Source of the DNA: Actinomadura rubteroloni
GTDB lineage: Bacteria > Actinomycetota > Actinomycetes > Streptosporangiales > Streptosporangiaceae
Length of the DNA: 64,000 bases
Direction of reading: 5' to 3'
Assembly (NCBI RefSeq): GCF_002911665.1
Contig: NZ_MTBP01000002.1
Span: 372,001-436,000 of the forward strand
Made by a program: the position numbers and the translations under genes
The notes under the pieces: model-generated
Seen by the model: only the letters and a program-made list of their open reading frames with translations
What the model was told of the DNA's origin: nothing
Database searches by the model: none
Shown: piece by piece, positions 16,622 through 25,128 of the stretch
Position numbering within the stretch: position 1 is the stretch's first letter
How the letters are laid out: each line of letters opens with the position of its first letter

Positions 16622-17365
16622 TCAGCCGGCGAACGCCAGGATCGCGGCGAACGTCCCGGCGACCATGAACGGCCCGTAGGGGATGGCGTCCCGGCGGCCC
16701 CGGCGCCGCGCGAGCAGCAGCCCGACCGCGACGAGCCCCCCGGACAGGTACGTCACGACGACGCCCGTCACCCACGCGTCCGACCCGTACCACCCGAGGT
16801 ACAGCCCGAGGACCCCGGCGAGCTTGACGTCCCCGAACCCGATCTGGCCGGGCAGCAGGAACCACTGCACGGCGTACAGCGTCCACAGGGTCGCGAGCCC
16901 GATCAGCGCGTGGACGAACGGCAGCGCGTCCCCCTCGACGGCCGCCGCCGCGCCGAGCAGCGCCAGTGCGATCGGATAGGACGGCAGCGTCAGCGGATTC
17001 GGCAGCCGGTGCAACTTCAGGTCCACCAGCACGAGCAGCGCACCGACCACGCCCAGGTACAGCACGGCGGCCAGTTCGGGCCGCGCGAACGTCCGCGCGC
17101 CGAGGACGGCGGCGGCGAGCGCGCACGCGGCGACCGTCAGCGCCGGACGCCGCCACAGCGGCTCGGTCCAGTCCGCCCGCCACGACCACGCCGTCGGCTC
17201 CTCTTCAGCCGCCGCTTCGGCCCCCGCCTCGGCGTCCGGCGGCCCGGCGGGGTCGGCGGCCGAGGGCGGCGCGGCGGCCGAGTCCACGGGCGGGTCCACG
17301 GGCGGCGCGGCGGCCGGGCCGGTGGACGGGTCCGGGGGCGGCGTGGGGGGCGCGAAGTCGCTCAC
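16622..17365 (-). CDS. A24-family prepilin peptidase with long Pro/Ala/Glu N-terminal extension
   Basis: 247 aa. Residues 1-65 are low-complexity Pro/Ala/Glu-rich and probably cytoplasmic; membrane helices start at about 73 (ALTVAACALAAAVLGA). The two catalytic aspartates of the A24 family appear in LVLVDLKLHRLPNPL and in GQIGFGDVKLAGVLGLYLG, the GxGD motif. Such enzymes cleave leader peptides of type IV prepilin or Flp/Tad pilins at the membrane. No pilin, ATPase or secretin gene is nearby, and the N-terminal methyltransferase domain of classical PilD is absent, so this is a stand-alone short form. GTG at 17365. It is not clearly in an operon with mnhA, since 108 bp separate them. Confidence 0.85.
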   Translation of the reverse strand: MSDFAPPTPPPDPSTGPAAAPPVDPPVDSAAAPPSAADPAGPPDAEAGAEAAAEEEPTAWSWRADWTEPLWRRPALTVAACALAAAVLGARTFARPELAAVLYLGVVGALLVLVDLKLHRLPNPLTLPSYPIALALLGAAAAVEGDALPFVHALIGLATLWTLYAVQWFLLPGQIGFGDVKLAGVLGLYLGWYGSDAWVTGVVVTYLSGGLVAVGLLLARRRGRRDAIPYGPFMVAGTFAAILAFAG

Positions 17366-17421
17366 GCGCGAACCTTATGCGACCCCTGCGCGTAGCCCCT
17401 ACACGTAGGCGTGTACGCCCG

Positions 17422-18117
17422 TCAGCGGCGCAGGACGCTCAACTCGACGCCGCCGACGATCCGGCCGCGCAGCAGTTCGGCGAGCCGGTCGGAGACGCGC
17501 TGGACGGTGACCCGCTCGTCGTGGCCGTCCACCACCGCGAAGCGCACCGCCAGCTCGGCGCTCTCGCCCCGGGCGACGCGGACGCCCGCGACCGCCGGGT
17601 CCGAGCCGAACGCGGCGTCGATCGCGGCGAGGACGTCGGGGTCCTCGTGCGGCGGCGGGATGAGGCGGCCCTCGGCGAGCAGGTGCAGGCGCAGGCCGTC
17701 CACGGCGAACGGGACGGGGCCGGCGACGTCCACGACGAGCGCGTCGGCGCCCTCGTCCAGCGCCGCCAGGCACGCCTGCCGGACGGTCACGGCGACGGGC
17801 CGCGCGTCCGACCGCCACGCCCGGAGCGCGGCGGTGGAGGTGAAGCCGAGCACGCCGCGCCGGCCGTCCGCGCCGACGAGCGTCGGCAGGGCCATGTCGC
17901 TGGACTTCTCGCGGCGCAGTTCGCCGGGTTCGACCGCCTCCTCCTCGGTGAGGACGGCGACGACCGGCACCAGCAGCCGCGCGCCGTGCAGCTCCCGCAG
18001 CACGGCGTGCTCGCCGGCGCGGCCGGCGGCGTAGGCGGTCAGGGCCGCGCCGAGGCCGGGGTCGGCGGCGCCGTCGTCGTCGGGGAACTGGGGTCGGGGA
18101 ATGGTCTTACCGGACAC
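17422..18117 (-). CDS. SseB-family protein
   Basis: 231 aa. Similar to actinobacterial SseB-like proteins, named after a secretion-system domain but of unknown function here. The first half carries LHGARLLVPVVAVLTEE and SSDMALPTLVGADGRRGVLGFTS, followed by LRAWRSDARPV, the typical SseB core. The C-terminal about 80 residues (from FAVDGLRLHLLAEGRLIPP) resemble the SseB C-terminal extension. No signal peptide or membrane segment, so presumably cytoplasmic. GTG at 18117. It lies 60 bp after the aminotransferase stop and 56 bp before the prepilin peptidase start. Confidence 0.7.
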   Translation of the reverse strand: MSGKTIPRPQFPDDDGAADPGLGAALTAYAAGRAGEHAVLRELHGARLLVPVVAVLTEEEAVEPGELRREKSSDMALPTLVGADGRRGVLGFTSTAALRAWRSDARPVAVTVRQACLAALDEGADALVVDVAGPVPFAVDGLRLHLLAEGRLIPPPHEDPDVLAAIDAAFGSDPAVAGVRVARGESAELAVRFAVVDGHDERVTVQRVSDRLAELLRGRIVGGVELSVLRR

Positions 18118-18177
18118 CCGCGCAAGGCTATAGCCTCCCGGCGACAGCGGAGCGCCACTCCGCGAACACGGCCCGTG

Positions 18178-19359
18178 TCAGGCGCGGGCGCGGTCCCGGC
18201 CGAGGCCCGCGAGACGGCGGACGGCCTCGTCGATGACCTCGTCCCGCTTGCAGAACGCGAACCGCACGAACGCGGCGCCGTCCTCGGGCCGCTGGTAGAA
18301 GACCTGGGTCGGGACGGCGACGACGCCCGCAGCGTCCGGCAGCGCGCGGGCCAGCGCGACGCCGTCGGAGTAGCCGAGCGGCCGGATGTCGGCCTGGACG
18401 AAGTAGGTCCCCTGCGGCCGGTAGGCGACGAACCCGGCGGCCTCCAGCCCGGTGATCAGCCGGTCCCGTTTGCGCTCCAGCGACGCCCGCAGCTCCGCGA
18501 CCCACGGCAGTTCCGCGCGCAGCCCGTGCGCGGCGGCGTGCTGCCACGGCCCGCCGGTCGCGTACGTCAGGAACTGCTTGACGGTCTGGACCGCCCGGAC
18601 GTACGGGGCCGGCCCGGTGACCCAGCCGGTCTTCCAGCCGGTGACCGAGAAGGTCTTGCCGACCGAGGACACGACGACCGTCCGGTCCCTCATCCCGGGC
18701 AGCGTCGCGAGCGGGACGTGCTCGGCGCCGTCGAACGTCAGGTACTCGTAGACCTCGTCGGTGACGGCCGTGACGTCGCGGTCCCGGCAGACGGCCGCGA
18801 TCTCCGCCAGCTCGTCGCGGGTGAACACCGTCCCGGTCGGGTTGTGCGGCGAGTTGACCAGGATCACCTTGGTGCGCGGCGTGACGGCGGCGCGCAGCTC
18901 GCCGGGGTCGAAGGTGAACCGCCCTTCGACGGGACGCAGCAGGACGGTCCGCAGCCGCGCGCCCGCGAGCGCGACGGTGGCGGCGTAGGAGTCGTAGGTC
19001 GGCTCGAACGCGACGACCTCGTCCCCCGGCCCGGCGAGCGCCAGCACCGCCGCCGCGATGCCCTCGGTGGCGCCGACCGTGACGTAGACCTCGGTCTCGG
19101 GGTCGTAGCCGAGGCCGTAGCGCTCCTTCTTCTGCGCCGCGACGGCCTCGCGGAGCTCGGGCAGGCCGGGCCCGGGCGGGTACTGGTTGCCGCCGCCCTC
19201 GATCGCCGCGACGGCCGCCGCGAGCATCCCGGGCGGCCCGTCGGTGTCGGGGAATCCCTGGCCGAGGTTGATCGACCCGGTCCGGACGGCCAGCGCGGTC
19301 ATCTCCGCGAAGATCGTCGTCCCGAATCCCCGCATGCGCTCGACCAACGGCTCCGTCAC
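18178..19359 (-). CDS. PLP-dependent aminotransferase class I/II, DapC/KAT-like
   Basis: 393 aa fold-type I aminotransferase. Visible landmarks: SINLGQGFPDTDGPP (substrate-binding N-terminal arm), VTVGATEGIAAAVLAL (cofactor phosphate), LVNSPHNPTGTVF with the conserved Asn, VTDEVYEYLTFDG with the PLP-contacting Asp and Tyr, and SSVGKTFSVTGWKTGW with the Schiff-base Lys. Actinobacterial homologues with this NLGQGFPD start are annotated as N-succinyldiaminopimelate aminotransferase (DapC) in lysine/DAP synthesis or as kynurenine/glutamine aminotransferases; sequence alone does not decide. GTG at 19359. It follows the acyl-CoA synthetase gene by 19 bp. Confidence 0.87.
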   Translation of the reverse strand: MTEPLVERMRGFGTTIFAEMTALAVRTGSINLGQGFPDTDGPPGMLAAAVAAIEGGGNQYPPGPGLPELREAVAAQKKERYGLGYDPETEVYVTVGATEGIAAAVLALAGPGDEVVAFEPTYDSYAATVALAGARLRTVLLRPVEGRFTFDPGELRAAVTPRTKVILVNSPHNPTGTVFTRDELAEIAAVCRDRDVTAVTDEVYEYLTFDGAEHVPLATLPGMRDRTVVVSSVGKTFSVTGWKTGWVTGPAPYVRAVQTVKQFLTYATGGPWQHAAAHGLRAELPWVAELRASLERKRDRLITGLEAAGFVAYRPQGTYFVQADIRPLGYSDGVALARALPDAAGVVAVPTQVFYQRPEDGAAFVRFAFCKRDEVIDEAVRRLAGLGRDRARA

Positions 19360-19378
19360 GCGTCCGAGCCTAACCCGC

Positions 19379-20773
19379 TCACCGCAGCCGGGACTTGACG
19401 ACCTTGCCCATCGCGTTGCGCGGCAGGGAGTCCACGAGATGCACCGCGCGGGGACGCTTGTGGACCGACAGGCGGCTCGCGACGAACTCCGTCAGCTCCC
19501 CCGCGCTCGCGCCGTCGGCGACGACGAACGCCGTGACCTGCTCGCCGAGGTCGTCGTGCGGGGTGCCGATCACGGCGGCCTCGCGGACGCCGGGGTGGGC
19601 GAGCAGCGCGTCCTCGATCTCGCCCGCGCCGATGCGGTAGCCGCCGCTCTTGATGAGGTCGGTGGACGCGCGGCCGACGATGCGGTGCGTTCCGTCCGGC
19701 TCGACGGCCGCGATGTCGCCGGTGCGGAACCAGCCGTCCGCCGTGAACGCCGCGGCGGTCGCGTCCGGGCGGTTCAGGTAGCCGTCGAACAGCGTCGGGG
19801 CCTGGACGTGCAGTTCGCCGGGGGTCTCGCCGTCGTGCGGGACGGGCGTTCCGTCCTCGGCGGCCAGGCGCGTGCGGACGCCGGGCAGCGGCGTCCCGAC
19901 CCGGCCGGGGCGGCGCGGGCCGTCCGCGCGGGCGCTGACGGTGATCAGCGTCTCGGTCATCCCGTACCGCTCGACGGGCCGGTGCCCGGTCAGCTCCGCG
20001 ACCCGCTCGAACACCGGGACGGGCAGCGGCGCGCTCCCCGACACGAGCAGCCGGGCGCCGCGCAGCGCGGCGGCGGCGCCGGGGTCGGCGGCCAGGCGGG
20101 ACCAGACGGTCGGGACGCCGAAGAACAGCGTCCCGCCGCGTCCGGCGGCCTCGGCGTAGGCGTCCGGGCGGGGCCAGCCGGTGTGGATCACCGGCGACCC
20201 GACGCGCAGCGCGCCGAGCACCCCGAGGACCAGGCCGTGGACGTGGAACAGCGGCAGGCCGTGGACGAGCACGTCGCCGCCGGTCCAGTCCCAGGCGGCG
20301 GCGAGCGCGTCGAGCCCGGCGGCGATCGCGCTGCGGGAGACCAGGACGCCCTTCGGCGCGCCGGTCGTCCCGCTCGTGTAGAGGATGAGCGCGGTGGCGT
20401 CCGGAGCGGGCGCGGCGGCCGGGACGGCGGCGGACGGCAGGTCGTCCAGCGGGACGAGCGGCGGCCCGTCGGCCGGGGCGTCCGCGCGGGTGGCGAGCAG
20501 CAGCGCCGCGCCGGAGTCGCCGAGGATGTGGGCGCGCTCGGCGGGCCCGGAGTCGGGCGGCAGCGGGACGACCGGCACCCCGGCCAGCAGCCCGCCCACC
20601 ACGGCGGCGATCGTCGCGGCCGACGCGTCGGCGTGGACCGCGACGGCCTCGGCCCCGGCGATCTCGGCGGCGACGGCGGCGGCGCGCCCGAAAAGCTCTC
20701 GGCGGGACAGGGTCTCGTCCCCGACGGTCACGGCGGGGGCGTCCCCGCCCGGGGTGCCCAGCAGGTCGGTCAC
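19379..20773 (-). CDS. AMP-forming acyl-CoA synthetase (FadD36-like)
   Basis: 464 aa, short for the ANL superfamily but complete. The AMP/phosphate loop is LILYTSGTTGAPKGV, the adenine motif is ERYGMTETL, and the hinge/Asp region is GWFRTGDIAAVEPDG. The C-terminal catalytic motif is SLPRNAMGKVVKSRL, with the conserved Lys. Activates a carboxylic acid as acyl-AMP and transfers it to CoA; homologous to mycobacterial FadD36 and to malonyl-CoA synthetase-like proteins, so a medium-length or dicarboxylic acid is possible. GTG at 20773. Divergent from the kinase gene with only about 40-50 bp between starts, so both promoters overlap. Confidence 0.88.
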   Translation of the reverse strand: MTDLLGTPGGDAPAVTVGDETLSRRELFGRAAAVAAEIAGAEAVAVHADASAATIAAVVGGLLAGVPVVPLPPDSGPAERAHILGDSGAALLLATRADAPADGPPLVPLDDLPSAAVPAAAPAPDATALILYTSGTTGAPKGVLVSRSAIAAGLDALAAAWDWTGGDVLVHGLPLFHVHGLVLGVLGALRVGSPVIHTGWPRPDAYAEAAGRGGTLFFGVPTVWSRLAADPGAAAALRGARLLVSGSAPLPVPVFERVAELTGHRPVERYGMTETLITVSARADGPRRPGRVGTPLPGVRTRLAAEDGTPVPHDGETPGELHVQAPTLFDGYLNRPDATAAAFTADGWFRTGDIAAVEPDGTHRIVGRASTDLIKSGGYRIGAGEIEDALLAHPGVREAAVIGTPHDDLGEQVTAFVVADGASAGELTEFVASRLSVHKRPRAVHLVDSLPRNAMGKVVKSRLR

Positions 20774-20820
20774 GCGTGCTCCCGTTCGCTCGCCGTCGGC
20801 TCACGGGCAGTATGCACGGT

Positions 20821-21399
20821 ATGGCTAAGGCGACGCTGAGCTACCCGGAGCTGGCCGCGCGGATCCGCGCGCTGCCGCCGTCGTGCGGGCCCGTCCGGGT
20901 CGTCGCGGTGGACGGCCCGAGCGGCGCGGGCAAGTCGACGTTCGCGCGGCGGCTGGCGGCGGTGCTCGGCGGGGCGCCGCTGGTCGCCGCCGACGACTTC
21001 CCGGTGCCGTGGGACGCCGACCCGCTCGTGTGGTGGACGCGGCTGCGCCGGGACGTCCTGGAGCCGCTGCGCGCCGGGCGCCCCGGCCGCCTCGCCCGCT
21101 ACGACTGGAAACGCGGTGCGCGCGGCCCCGAGGAGGACGTCCCGGCGGCGCCGGAACTGGTCCTGGAGGGCGTCGGCGCGGGCCTGCGCGACGCGCCGCT
21201 CGCGCTGCGGATCTTCGTGGACGCGCCCCGCCCGCTGCGCCGGGACCGCGTCCTGCGCCGCGACGGCGCGCGGTTCGCCGAGGCGTGGGACGCGTGGGCG
21301 GAGAAGGAGGCACGCTACTTCGCGTCCGGGGCCGGGCCCGCCGACCTGCGGGTGGACGGCGCGTCCCTCACCGGGGAGGAATTCGGCGTGGCCGGATGA
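20821..21399 (+). CDS. Uridine kinase-like P-loop NTPase
   Basis: 192 aa from the ATG at 20821; an alternative ATG lies 9 bp upstream. Walker A is VDGPSGAGKSTFARRLA near residues 27-43. PLVAADDFPVPWDADP is the Walker-B-like/substrate Asp region, and LVLEGVGAGLRD resembles the segment that precedes the lid in uridine kinases. A phosphotransfer role on a nucleoside or small cytoplasmic metabolite is expected; the substrate is unknown. The family is common in actinomycetes as a stand-alone gene. No clear ribosome binding site is visible, so the message may be leaderless. Confidence 0.78.
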   Translation: MAKATLSYPELAARIRALPPSCGPVRVVAVDGPSGAGKSTFARRLAAVLGGAPLVAADDFPVPWDADPLVWWTRLRRDVLEPLRAGRPGRLARYDWKRGARGPEEDVPAAPELVLEGVGAGLRDAPLALRIFVDAPRPLRRDRVLRRDGARFAEAWDAWAEKEARYFASGAGPADLRVDGASLTGEEFGVAG

Positions 21400-21469
21400 G
21401 GCCGCGCACGGCGACACCATGCCAGTGAATACTGGCGGCATTCGTCGTCCCCGCGAGGAGCATCCCCCC

Positions 21470-22558
21470 ATGCAACCTACGCTGACCCGCCGCTCCGCCC
21501 TGGCCGCCGTCTTCACGGCCGTCCTGGCGCTCGGCGCCCTGCCCGCCGCGCTGCCCGCCGCGCAGGCCGCCCCGCCGCCCGGCGCCTGGACCGCCGCCGC
21601 CGTCCCGGCCCTCACCGCGCCGTCGTCCCTGCACGGCGTCGCCGCGCCCGACCCCGCGCACGCGTTCGCGGTCGGGATGGAGGCCAAGGAGACCGTGCCC
21701 GTCCTCCTGCGCACCGTGAACGGCGTCTGGACGCGCGACCCCGCCCCCGCCGGGATCGCGCCCAAGCTCGTGGACGTCGCGGCGGGCTCGGCGTCCAACG
21801 TGTGGGCGGTCGGGCAGCGCGCCCTCGACGACCGGGTGCCCGCCCGCGCCGTCCACTGGAACGGACGCCGCTGGAAGCCCGTCGAGCTGCCCCTGCTGAC
21901 CCCGATGGCCGTGTCGGTCGACAGCGCGGGCAAGCCGTGGGTCACGGGCGTCAACGTCAACGAGAGCGACGGCTCGGCCGTCTACCGGCGGCGCGGCGGG
22001 ACGTGGGAGAAGTCCCTCGACCTCCCGCCCGGCACCACGCTGTCCGCGATCGCCGCGCGCTCGCCCCGCGACGTCTGGGCGGGCGGGCTGGCGTCGTCGT
22101 CCACCGACCCGACCGCGCTCTACCACTTCGACGGCACCGCGTGGACGCGCGTCGAGTGGCCCGGCACGTGGAGCCGCTGGGTGATGCAGATCGCGCCCGT
22201 CTCGGCCCGCGAGGCCTGGTTCTACGAGATGCCGCTGGACCCGCTGTTCTCCGGGCCCGCGCTCGTCCACTGGAAGGACGGCGTGTTCACCGAGCACAAG
22301 ATCCCCGCGCCGGGCTCCGGCGGCCTCACGGCCCAGGTCGCCGACCCCGGCTTCCTCGGCGACATCACCCTCGACGGCGCGGGCGGCGTCTGGCTCCAGA
22401 ACAACCGGGAGAACGCGTTCCTGCACTTCGACGGGACGTCCTGGACGCGCGTCGCCAAGCCGTCCACGTCCGGCTACCTCTGGGACCTGGCGCGCGTGCC
22501 GCACACCCGCACCGTCTGGGCCGCCGGGGACTCGGGCGCGCTGCTGCGCTTCGGCTGA
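21470..22558 (+). CDS. Secreted propeller-like repeat protein
   Basis: 362 aa. The N-terminus (LTRRSALAAVFTAVLALGAL followed by PAAQAAPPP) is a signal peptide with a twin-arginine-like RR, probably cleaved after AQA. The mature part repeats a roughly 45-55-residue unit with W-A-V-G or V-W-A-(A/G)-G cores (SNVWAVG, RDVWAGG, TVWAAGD) and YHFDGTAW/LHFDGTSW strands, which resemble beta-propeller blades. No catalytic motif is recognised, so a binding or structural role outside the cell is likely. The ATG at 21470 follows GAGGAG by 9 bp. A very strong terminator-like hairpin follows the stop. Confidence 0.75.
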   Translation: MQPTLTRRSALAAVFTAVLALGALPAALPAAQAAPPPGAWTAAAVPALTAPSSLHGVAAPDPAHAFAVGMEAKETVPVLLRTVNGVWTRDPAPAGIAPKLVDVAAGSASNVWAVGQRALDDRVPARAVHWNGRRWKPVELPLLTPMAVSVDSAGKPWVTGVNVNESDGSAVYRRRGGTWEKSLDLPPGTTLSAIAARSPRDVWAGGLASSSTDPTALYHFDGTAWTRVEWPGTWSRWVMQIAPVSAREAWFYEMPLDPLFSGPALVHWKDGVFTEHKIPAPGSGGLTAQVADPGFLGDITLDGAGGVWLQNNRENAFLHFDGTSWTRVAKPSTSGYLWDLARVPHTRTVWAAGDSGALLRFG

Positions 22559-22566
22559 CCCCGGAC

Positions 22567-22610
22567 CCGCCGCCGGTGTCCGCCCGCCGCTCGGCGGACA
22601 CCGGCGGCGG
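22567..22610 (+). terminator. Terminator-like hairpin, 18-bp perfect stem
   Basis: The arm 22567-22584 (CCGCCGCCGGTGTCCGCC) pairs perfectly with 22593-22610 around an 8-base loop, starting 8 bp after the stop of the secreted protein. No U-run follows, as is usual in actinomycetes. It separates this gene from the FKBP gene, whose likely -10 (TACGCT, 22612-22617) starts right after the stem. Confidence 0.75.
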
Positions 22611-22661
22611 CTACGCTGAACGCCGTCCGCACGACCGACGACCCTGCATGGAGCCCGCGAC

Positions 22662-23036
22662 ATGGCGCTTGAACGCCCCGAGATCGACTTCCCCGAGGGA
22701 CAGCCGCCCGAGTACCTCGACATCACCGACATCACGGTCGGCGACGGTGCCGAGGCCGCCAAGGGCGACACCGTCTCCATGCACTACGTGGGCGTGAGCT
22801 TCTCCACCGGCGAGGAGTTCGACGCGTCCTGGAACCGCGGCCAGACGTTCGACTTCCAGATCGGCGCCGGCCGCGTCATCAAGGGCTGGGACATGGGCAT
22901 CGCCGGCATGAAGGTCGGCGGCCGGCGCAAGCTCGTCATCCCGCCGCACCTGGCCTACGGCTCCCGCAGCCCCAGCCCGGCCATCAAGCCGAACGAGACC
23001 CTGATCTTCGTGGTGGACCTCGTCGCGGTGAACTAG
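22662..23036 (+). CDS. FKBP-type peptidyl-prolyl cis-trans isomerase
   Basis: 124 aa single FKBP domain without signal peptide, so cytoplasmic. Recognisable segments are DTVSMHYVGVSFSTGEEFDASW, DFQIGAGRVIKGWDMGIAGM (the hydrophobic floor Trp), GGRRKLVIPPHLAYGSRSP and the C-terminal TLIFVVDLVAV. It accelerates prolyl isomerisation in protein folding and would be expected to bind FK506-like macrolides. ATG at 22662 follows a GGAG ribosome binding site. A TACGCT -10-like box at 22612-22617 would place the transcript start about 38 bp upstream of the ATG. Confidence 0.95.
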   Translation: MALERPEIDFPEGQPPEYLDITDITVGDGAEAAKGDTVSMHYVGVSFSTGEEFDASWNRGQTFDFQIGAGRVIKGWDMGIAGMKVGGRRKLVIPPHLAYGSRSPSPAIKPNETLIFVVDLVAVN

Positions 23037-23053
23037 GCGAGGGATCCCTCGCC
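23036..23053 (+). terminator. Palindrome at the FKBP stop codon
   Basis: GGCGAGGGATCCCTCGCC is an 18-bp perfect palindrome beginning on the last base of the FKBP stop codon. It can form a stem with a tight turn and may act as the first half of a double terminator. Confidence 0.5.
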
Positions 23054-23078
23054 GCGCGGCCGTGCGGCGGGCGGTCAA

Positions 23079-23123
23079 AAGGCGGGCCATCGGGGGGTGA
23101 AATCCTCCCCGGTCGCCCGCCTT
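23079..23123 (+). terminator. Terminator-like double-stem hairpin after the FKBP gene
   Basis: AAGGCGGGC (23079-23087) pairs with GCCCGCCTT (23115-23123), and inside it CGGGG (23091-23095) pairs with CCCCG (23107-23111). The structure lies between the FKBP and ABC transporter genes, 40 bp before the ABC start, and probably ends the FKBP transcript. Confidence 0.65.
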
Positions 23124-23162
23124 CGTCGTTTCCGGGGGCGAACGGGTCGGTATCGACCTCAC

Positions 23163-24152
23163 ATGATCCAGGCGCGGGGGCTGACCAAGCGGTACGGGCA
23201 CAAGACCGCGGTGGACCACGTCGAGTTCACGGTCGAGTCCGGCCACGTCACGGGGTTCCTCGGGCCGAACGGCGCCGGGAAGTCCACGACCATGCGCATG
23301 ATCCTCGGGCTGGACCGGCCCACGGCGGGCGACGTCACCGTCCGGGGCCGCCGCTACGAGCGGCTCGGGGCGCCGTTGCGCGAGGTCGGCGCGCTGCTGG
23401 AGGCGCGGGCCGCGCAGGGCGGCCGGACGGCCCGCAACCACCTGCTGTGCCTGGCGCAGAGCAACGGCATCCCCGAACCGCGCGTGGACGAGGTCCTGCG
23501 CCTGGTCGGGCTGGAGGCCGTCGGCGGCCAGACGGTCGGCAGCTTCTCGCTCGGCATGGCCCAGCGGCTCGGGATCGCGGCGGCGCTGCTCGGCGACCCG
23601 CCCGTCCTGATGTTCGACGAGCCCGTCAACGGCCTGGACCCCGAGGGCATCCTCTGGATCCGCACGCTCATGCGGCAGCTCGCCGCCGAGGGCCGGACGG
23701 TGTTCGTGTCCAGCCACCTGATGTCGGAGATGGCGCTGACCGCCGACCACCTCGTCGTGATCGGTCGCGGCCGGATCCTCGCGGACACCGGGATGAGCGA
23801 GTTCATCGAGTCCAACGCCACCAGCCACGTCCGGGTGCGGTCGCCGCGCCTGAGCGAGCTGGCGCCGCTGCTGACCGCGCGCGGCTGGCGGGTCGAGCCC
23901 GCCGGACGGGACGGCGCCCTCGCCGTCCACGGCGCGCCGGCGGAGGCGATCGGCGACCTGGCCGCCGAGCACGGGCTGCGGCTGCACGAGCTGGCGCCCG
24001 TCCGGCCGTCCCTGGAGGAGGCGTTCATGCGGTTGACCGGCGACACGGTCGAGTACCACGCGGGGCCGTCGGCGCGTCCGCCCGTCCCGCCGGGCGAGCC
24101 GCGCCCGGCGCCGCCGCCGCCCGAGGCCCCGGCGCCGGGGGACGCGCCGTGA
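23163..24152 (+). CDS. ABC transporter ATP-binding protein
   Basis: 329 aa. Walker A is GPNGAGKSTT (about 38-47), the signature loop is VGSFSLGMAQRLGIAAALL (SLGMAQR replacing LSGGQ, usual in this DrrA/BcrA-like group), Walker B is PVLMFDEPVNGLDPEG, and the switch His is in VFVSSHLMSEM. A C-terminal regulatory domain of about 90 residues is followed by a proline-rich tail. It energises an exporter with the downstream permease, which overlaps by 4 bp (GTGA). The ATG at 23163 gives the canonical MIQARGLTKRYG start; no ribosome binding site is visible, so the transcript may be leaderless. The exported substrate is unknown; lipids, peptides or drugs are typical for the group. Confidence 0.93.
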   Translation: MIQARGLTKRYGHKTAVDHVEFTVESGHVTGFLGPNGAGKSTTMRMILGLDRPTAGDVTVRGRRYERLGAPLREVGALLEARAAQGGRTARNHLLCLAQSNGIPEPRVDEVLRLVGLEAVGGQTVGSFSLGMAQRLGIAAALLGDPPVLMFDEPVNGLDPEGILWIRTLMRQLAAEGRTVFVSSHLMSEMALTADHLVVIGRGRILADTGMSEFIESNATSHVRVRSPRLSELAPLLTARGWRVEPAGRDGALAVHGAPAEAIGDLAAEHGLRLHELAPVRPSLEEAFMRLTGDTVEYHAGPSARPPVPPGEPRPAPPPPEAPAPGDAP

Positions 24153-24970
24153 GCGCCCCGGCGCGGGAGGCGCCCGCACCGGCCGCCGAAGCGCGCGCGT
24201 CGTTCGCGAACGTCGTCGTGTCGGAGTGGACGAAGATCCGCACGGTGCCGTCGACGTTCTGGACGCTGCTGTCCGGCGCGCTCGTCGTCATCGGCTTCTC
24301 GGCGCTGTGGTCGTGGGCGTTCGTCGCGAGCTACCACCAGATGACCGAGGCCGACCGCGCGTCGGTGAGCCCGACGTCCCCGATGCAGATCGCGTTCTAC
24401 TTCGGCATGGTGATCTTCGGGGTGCTCGGCGTGCTCGTCATCACCGGCGAGTACGGCAGCGGGATGATCCGCACCGCGCTGACCGCGATGCCGCGCCGCC
24501 CGGAGTACCTGGCGGCCAAGGCCGTCGTGGTGGGCGGCGTCGTGTTCGCCGTCGGGGTGCTCGTGTCGTTCGCGTCGTTCTTCGTGTCGCAGCCGATCCT
24601 GTCGGTCCACGGCTTCGACGGCTCGCTCGGCGAGCACGGCGTGCTGCGCGCGGTGTTCGGCGGCGGGCTGTTCCTCGCGCTCATCGCGCTGATGGCGCTC
24701 GGGATCGGCGTGATCGTCCGGCACACGGCGGGCGCGGTCGTGACGGTCTTCGTCGTGCTGTTCGTGCTCGGCATCGTCGGCGGGTTCCTGCCGGGGTCGT
24801 GGGGCGCGACGCTGAGCGAGTACCTGCCGTCCAACGCGGGCGGCGCGATCCTGTCGCCGACGCGGCAGGCGGGCACGCTGGCCCCCTGGGCGGGCCTCGG
24901 CATGTTCGCGCTCTACACCGCCGTCGTGCTCGCCGTCGCGGCGGTCCTGTTCCAGTCCCGCGACGCCTGA
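24149..24970 (+). CDS. ABC transporter permease (ABC-2 type)
   Basis: 273 aa with six predicted membrane helices: WTLLSGALVVIGFSALWSW, IAFYFGMVIFGVLGVLVI, VGGVVFAVGVLVSFASFFV, LFLALIALMALGIGVIV, VVTVFVVLFVLGIVGGFL and ALYTAVVLAVAAVLF. The segment ITGEYGSGMIRTALTAMPRR between helices 2 and 3 is characteristic of ABC-2 permeases (EYxxGxxRTxL). The N-terminal about 30 residues are a hydrophilic Ala/Pro segment. GTG at 24149 overlaps the ATPase stop by 4 bp, so the two proteins are translationally coupled. Confidence 0.92.
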   Translation: MSAPAREAPAPAAEARASFANVVVSEWTKIRTVPSTFWTLLSGALVVIGFSALWSWAFVASYHQMTEADRASVSPTSPMQIAFYFGMVIFGVLGVLVITGEYGSGMIRTALTAMPRRPEYLAAKAVVVGGVVFAVGVLVSFASFFVSQPILSVHGFDGSLGEHGVLRAVFGGGLFLALIALMALGIGVIVRHTAGAVVTVFVVLFVLGIVGGFLPGSWGATLSEYLPSNAGGAILSPTRQAGTLAPWAGLGMFALYTAVVLAVAAVLFQSRDA

Positions 24971-25059
24971 CAGACTCCTCCTGACCGGGAAAGGACGGGC
25001 CGAGGCCGCGTCGTTCCCCGGCCCCGGACGCCGGACATGGTCAGATATGTCCCGGCAAT

Positions 25060-25128
25060 CCTCGTTCGGGGCGAACCGCGACGCGTGCGCGGCCGTCCAT
25101 CCATGCGGGGAACCGAACCGGGACGAGG
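25060..25128 (+). ncRNA. Possible structured leader RNA upstream of the deacetylase gene
   Basis: In the 176-bp gap before the deacetylase gene, CCTCGTTC (25060-25067) can pair with GGACGAGG (25121-25128). Inside this closing stem are a CCGCG/CGCGG hairpin and the repeated purine-rich motifs GGGGCGAACC and GGGGAACCGAACC. GGGGAACC-type segments also occur in actinobacterial ydaO (c-di-AMP) riboswitches, which often control cell-wall enzymes, but the usual GGGGTGAATC partner is not seen. Structure and identity are tentative. Confidence 0.3.

Noticed and set aside
20774..20820. Operator between the acyl-CoA synthetase and kinase genes
   Set aside because: The gap is too short and contains no inverted or direct repeat.
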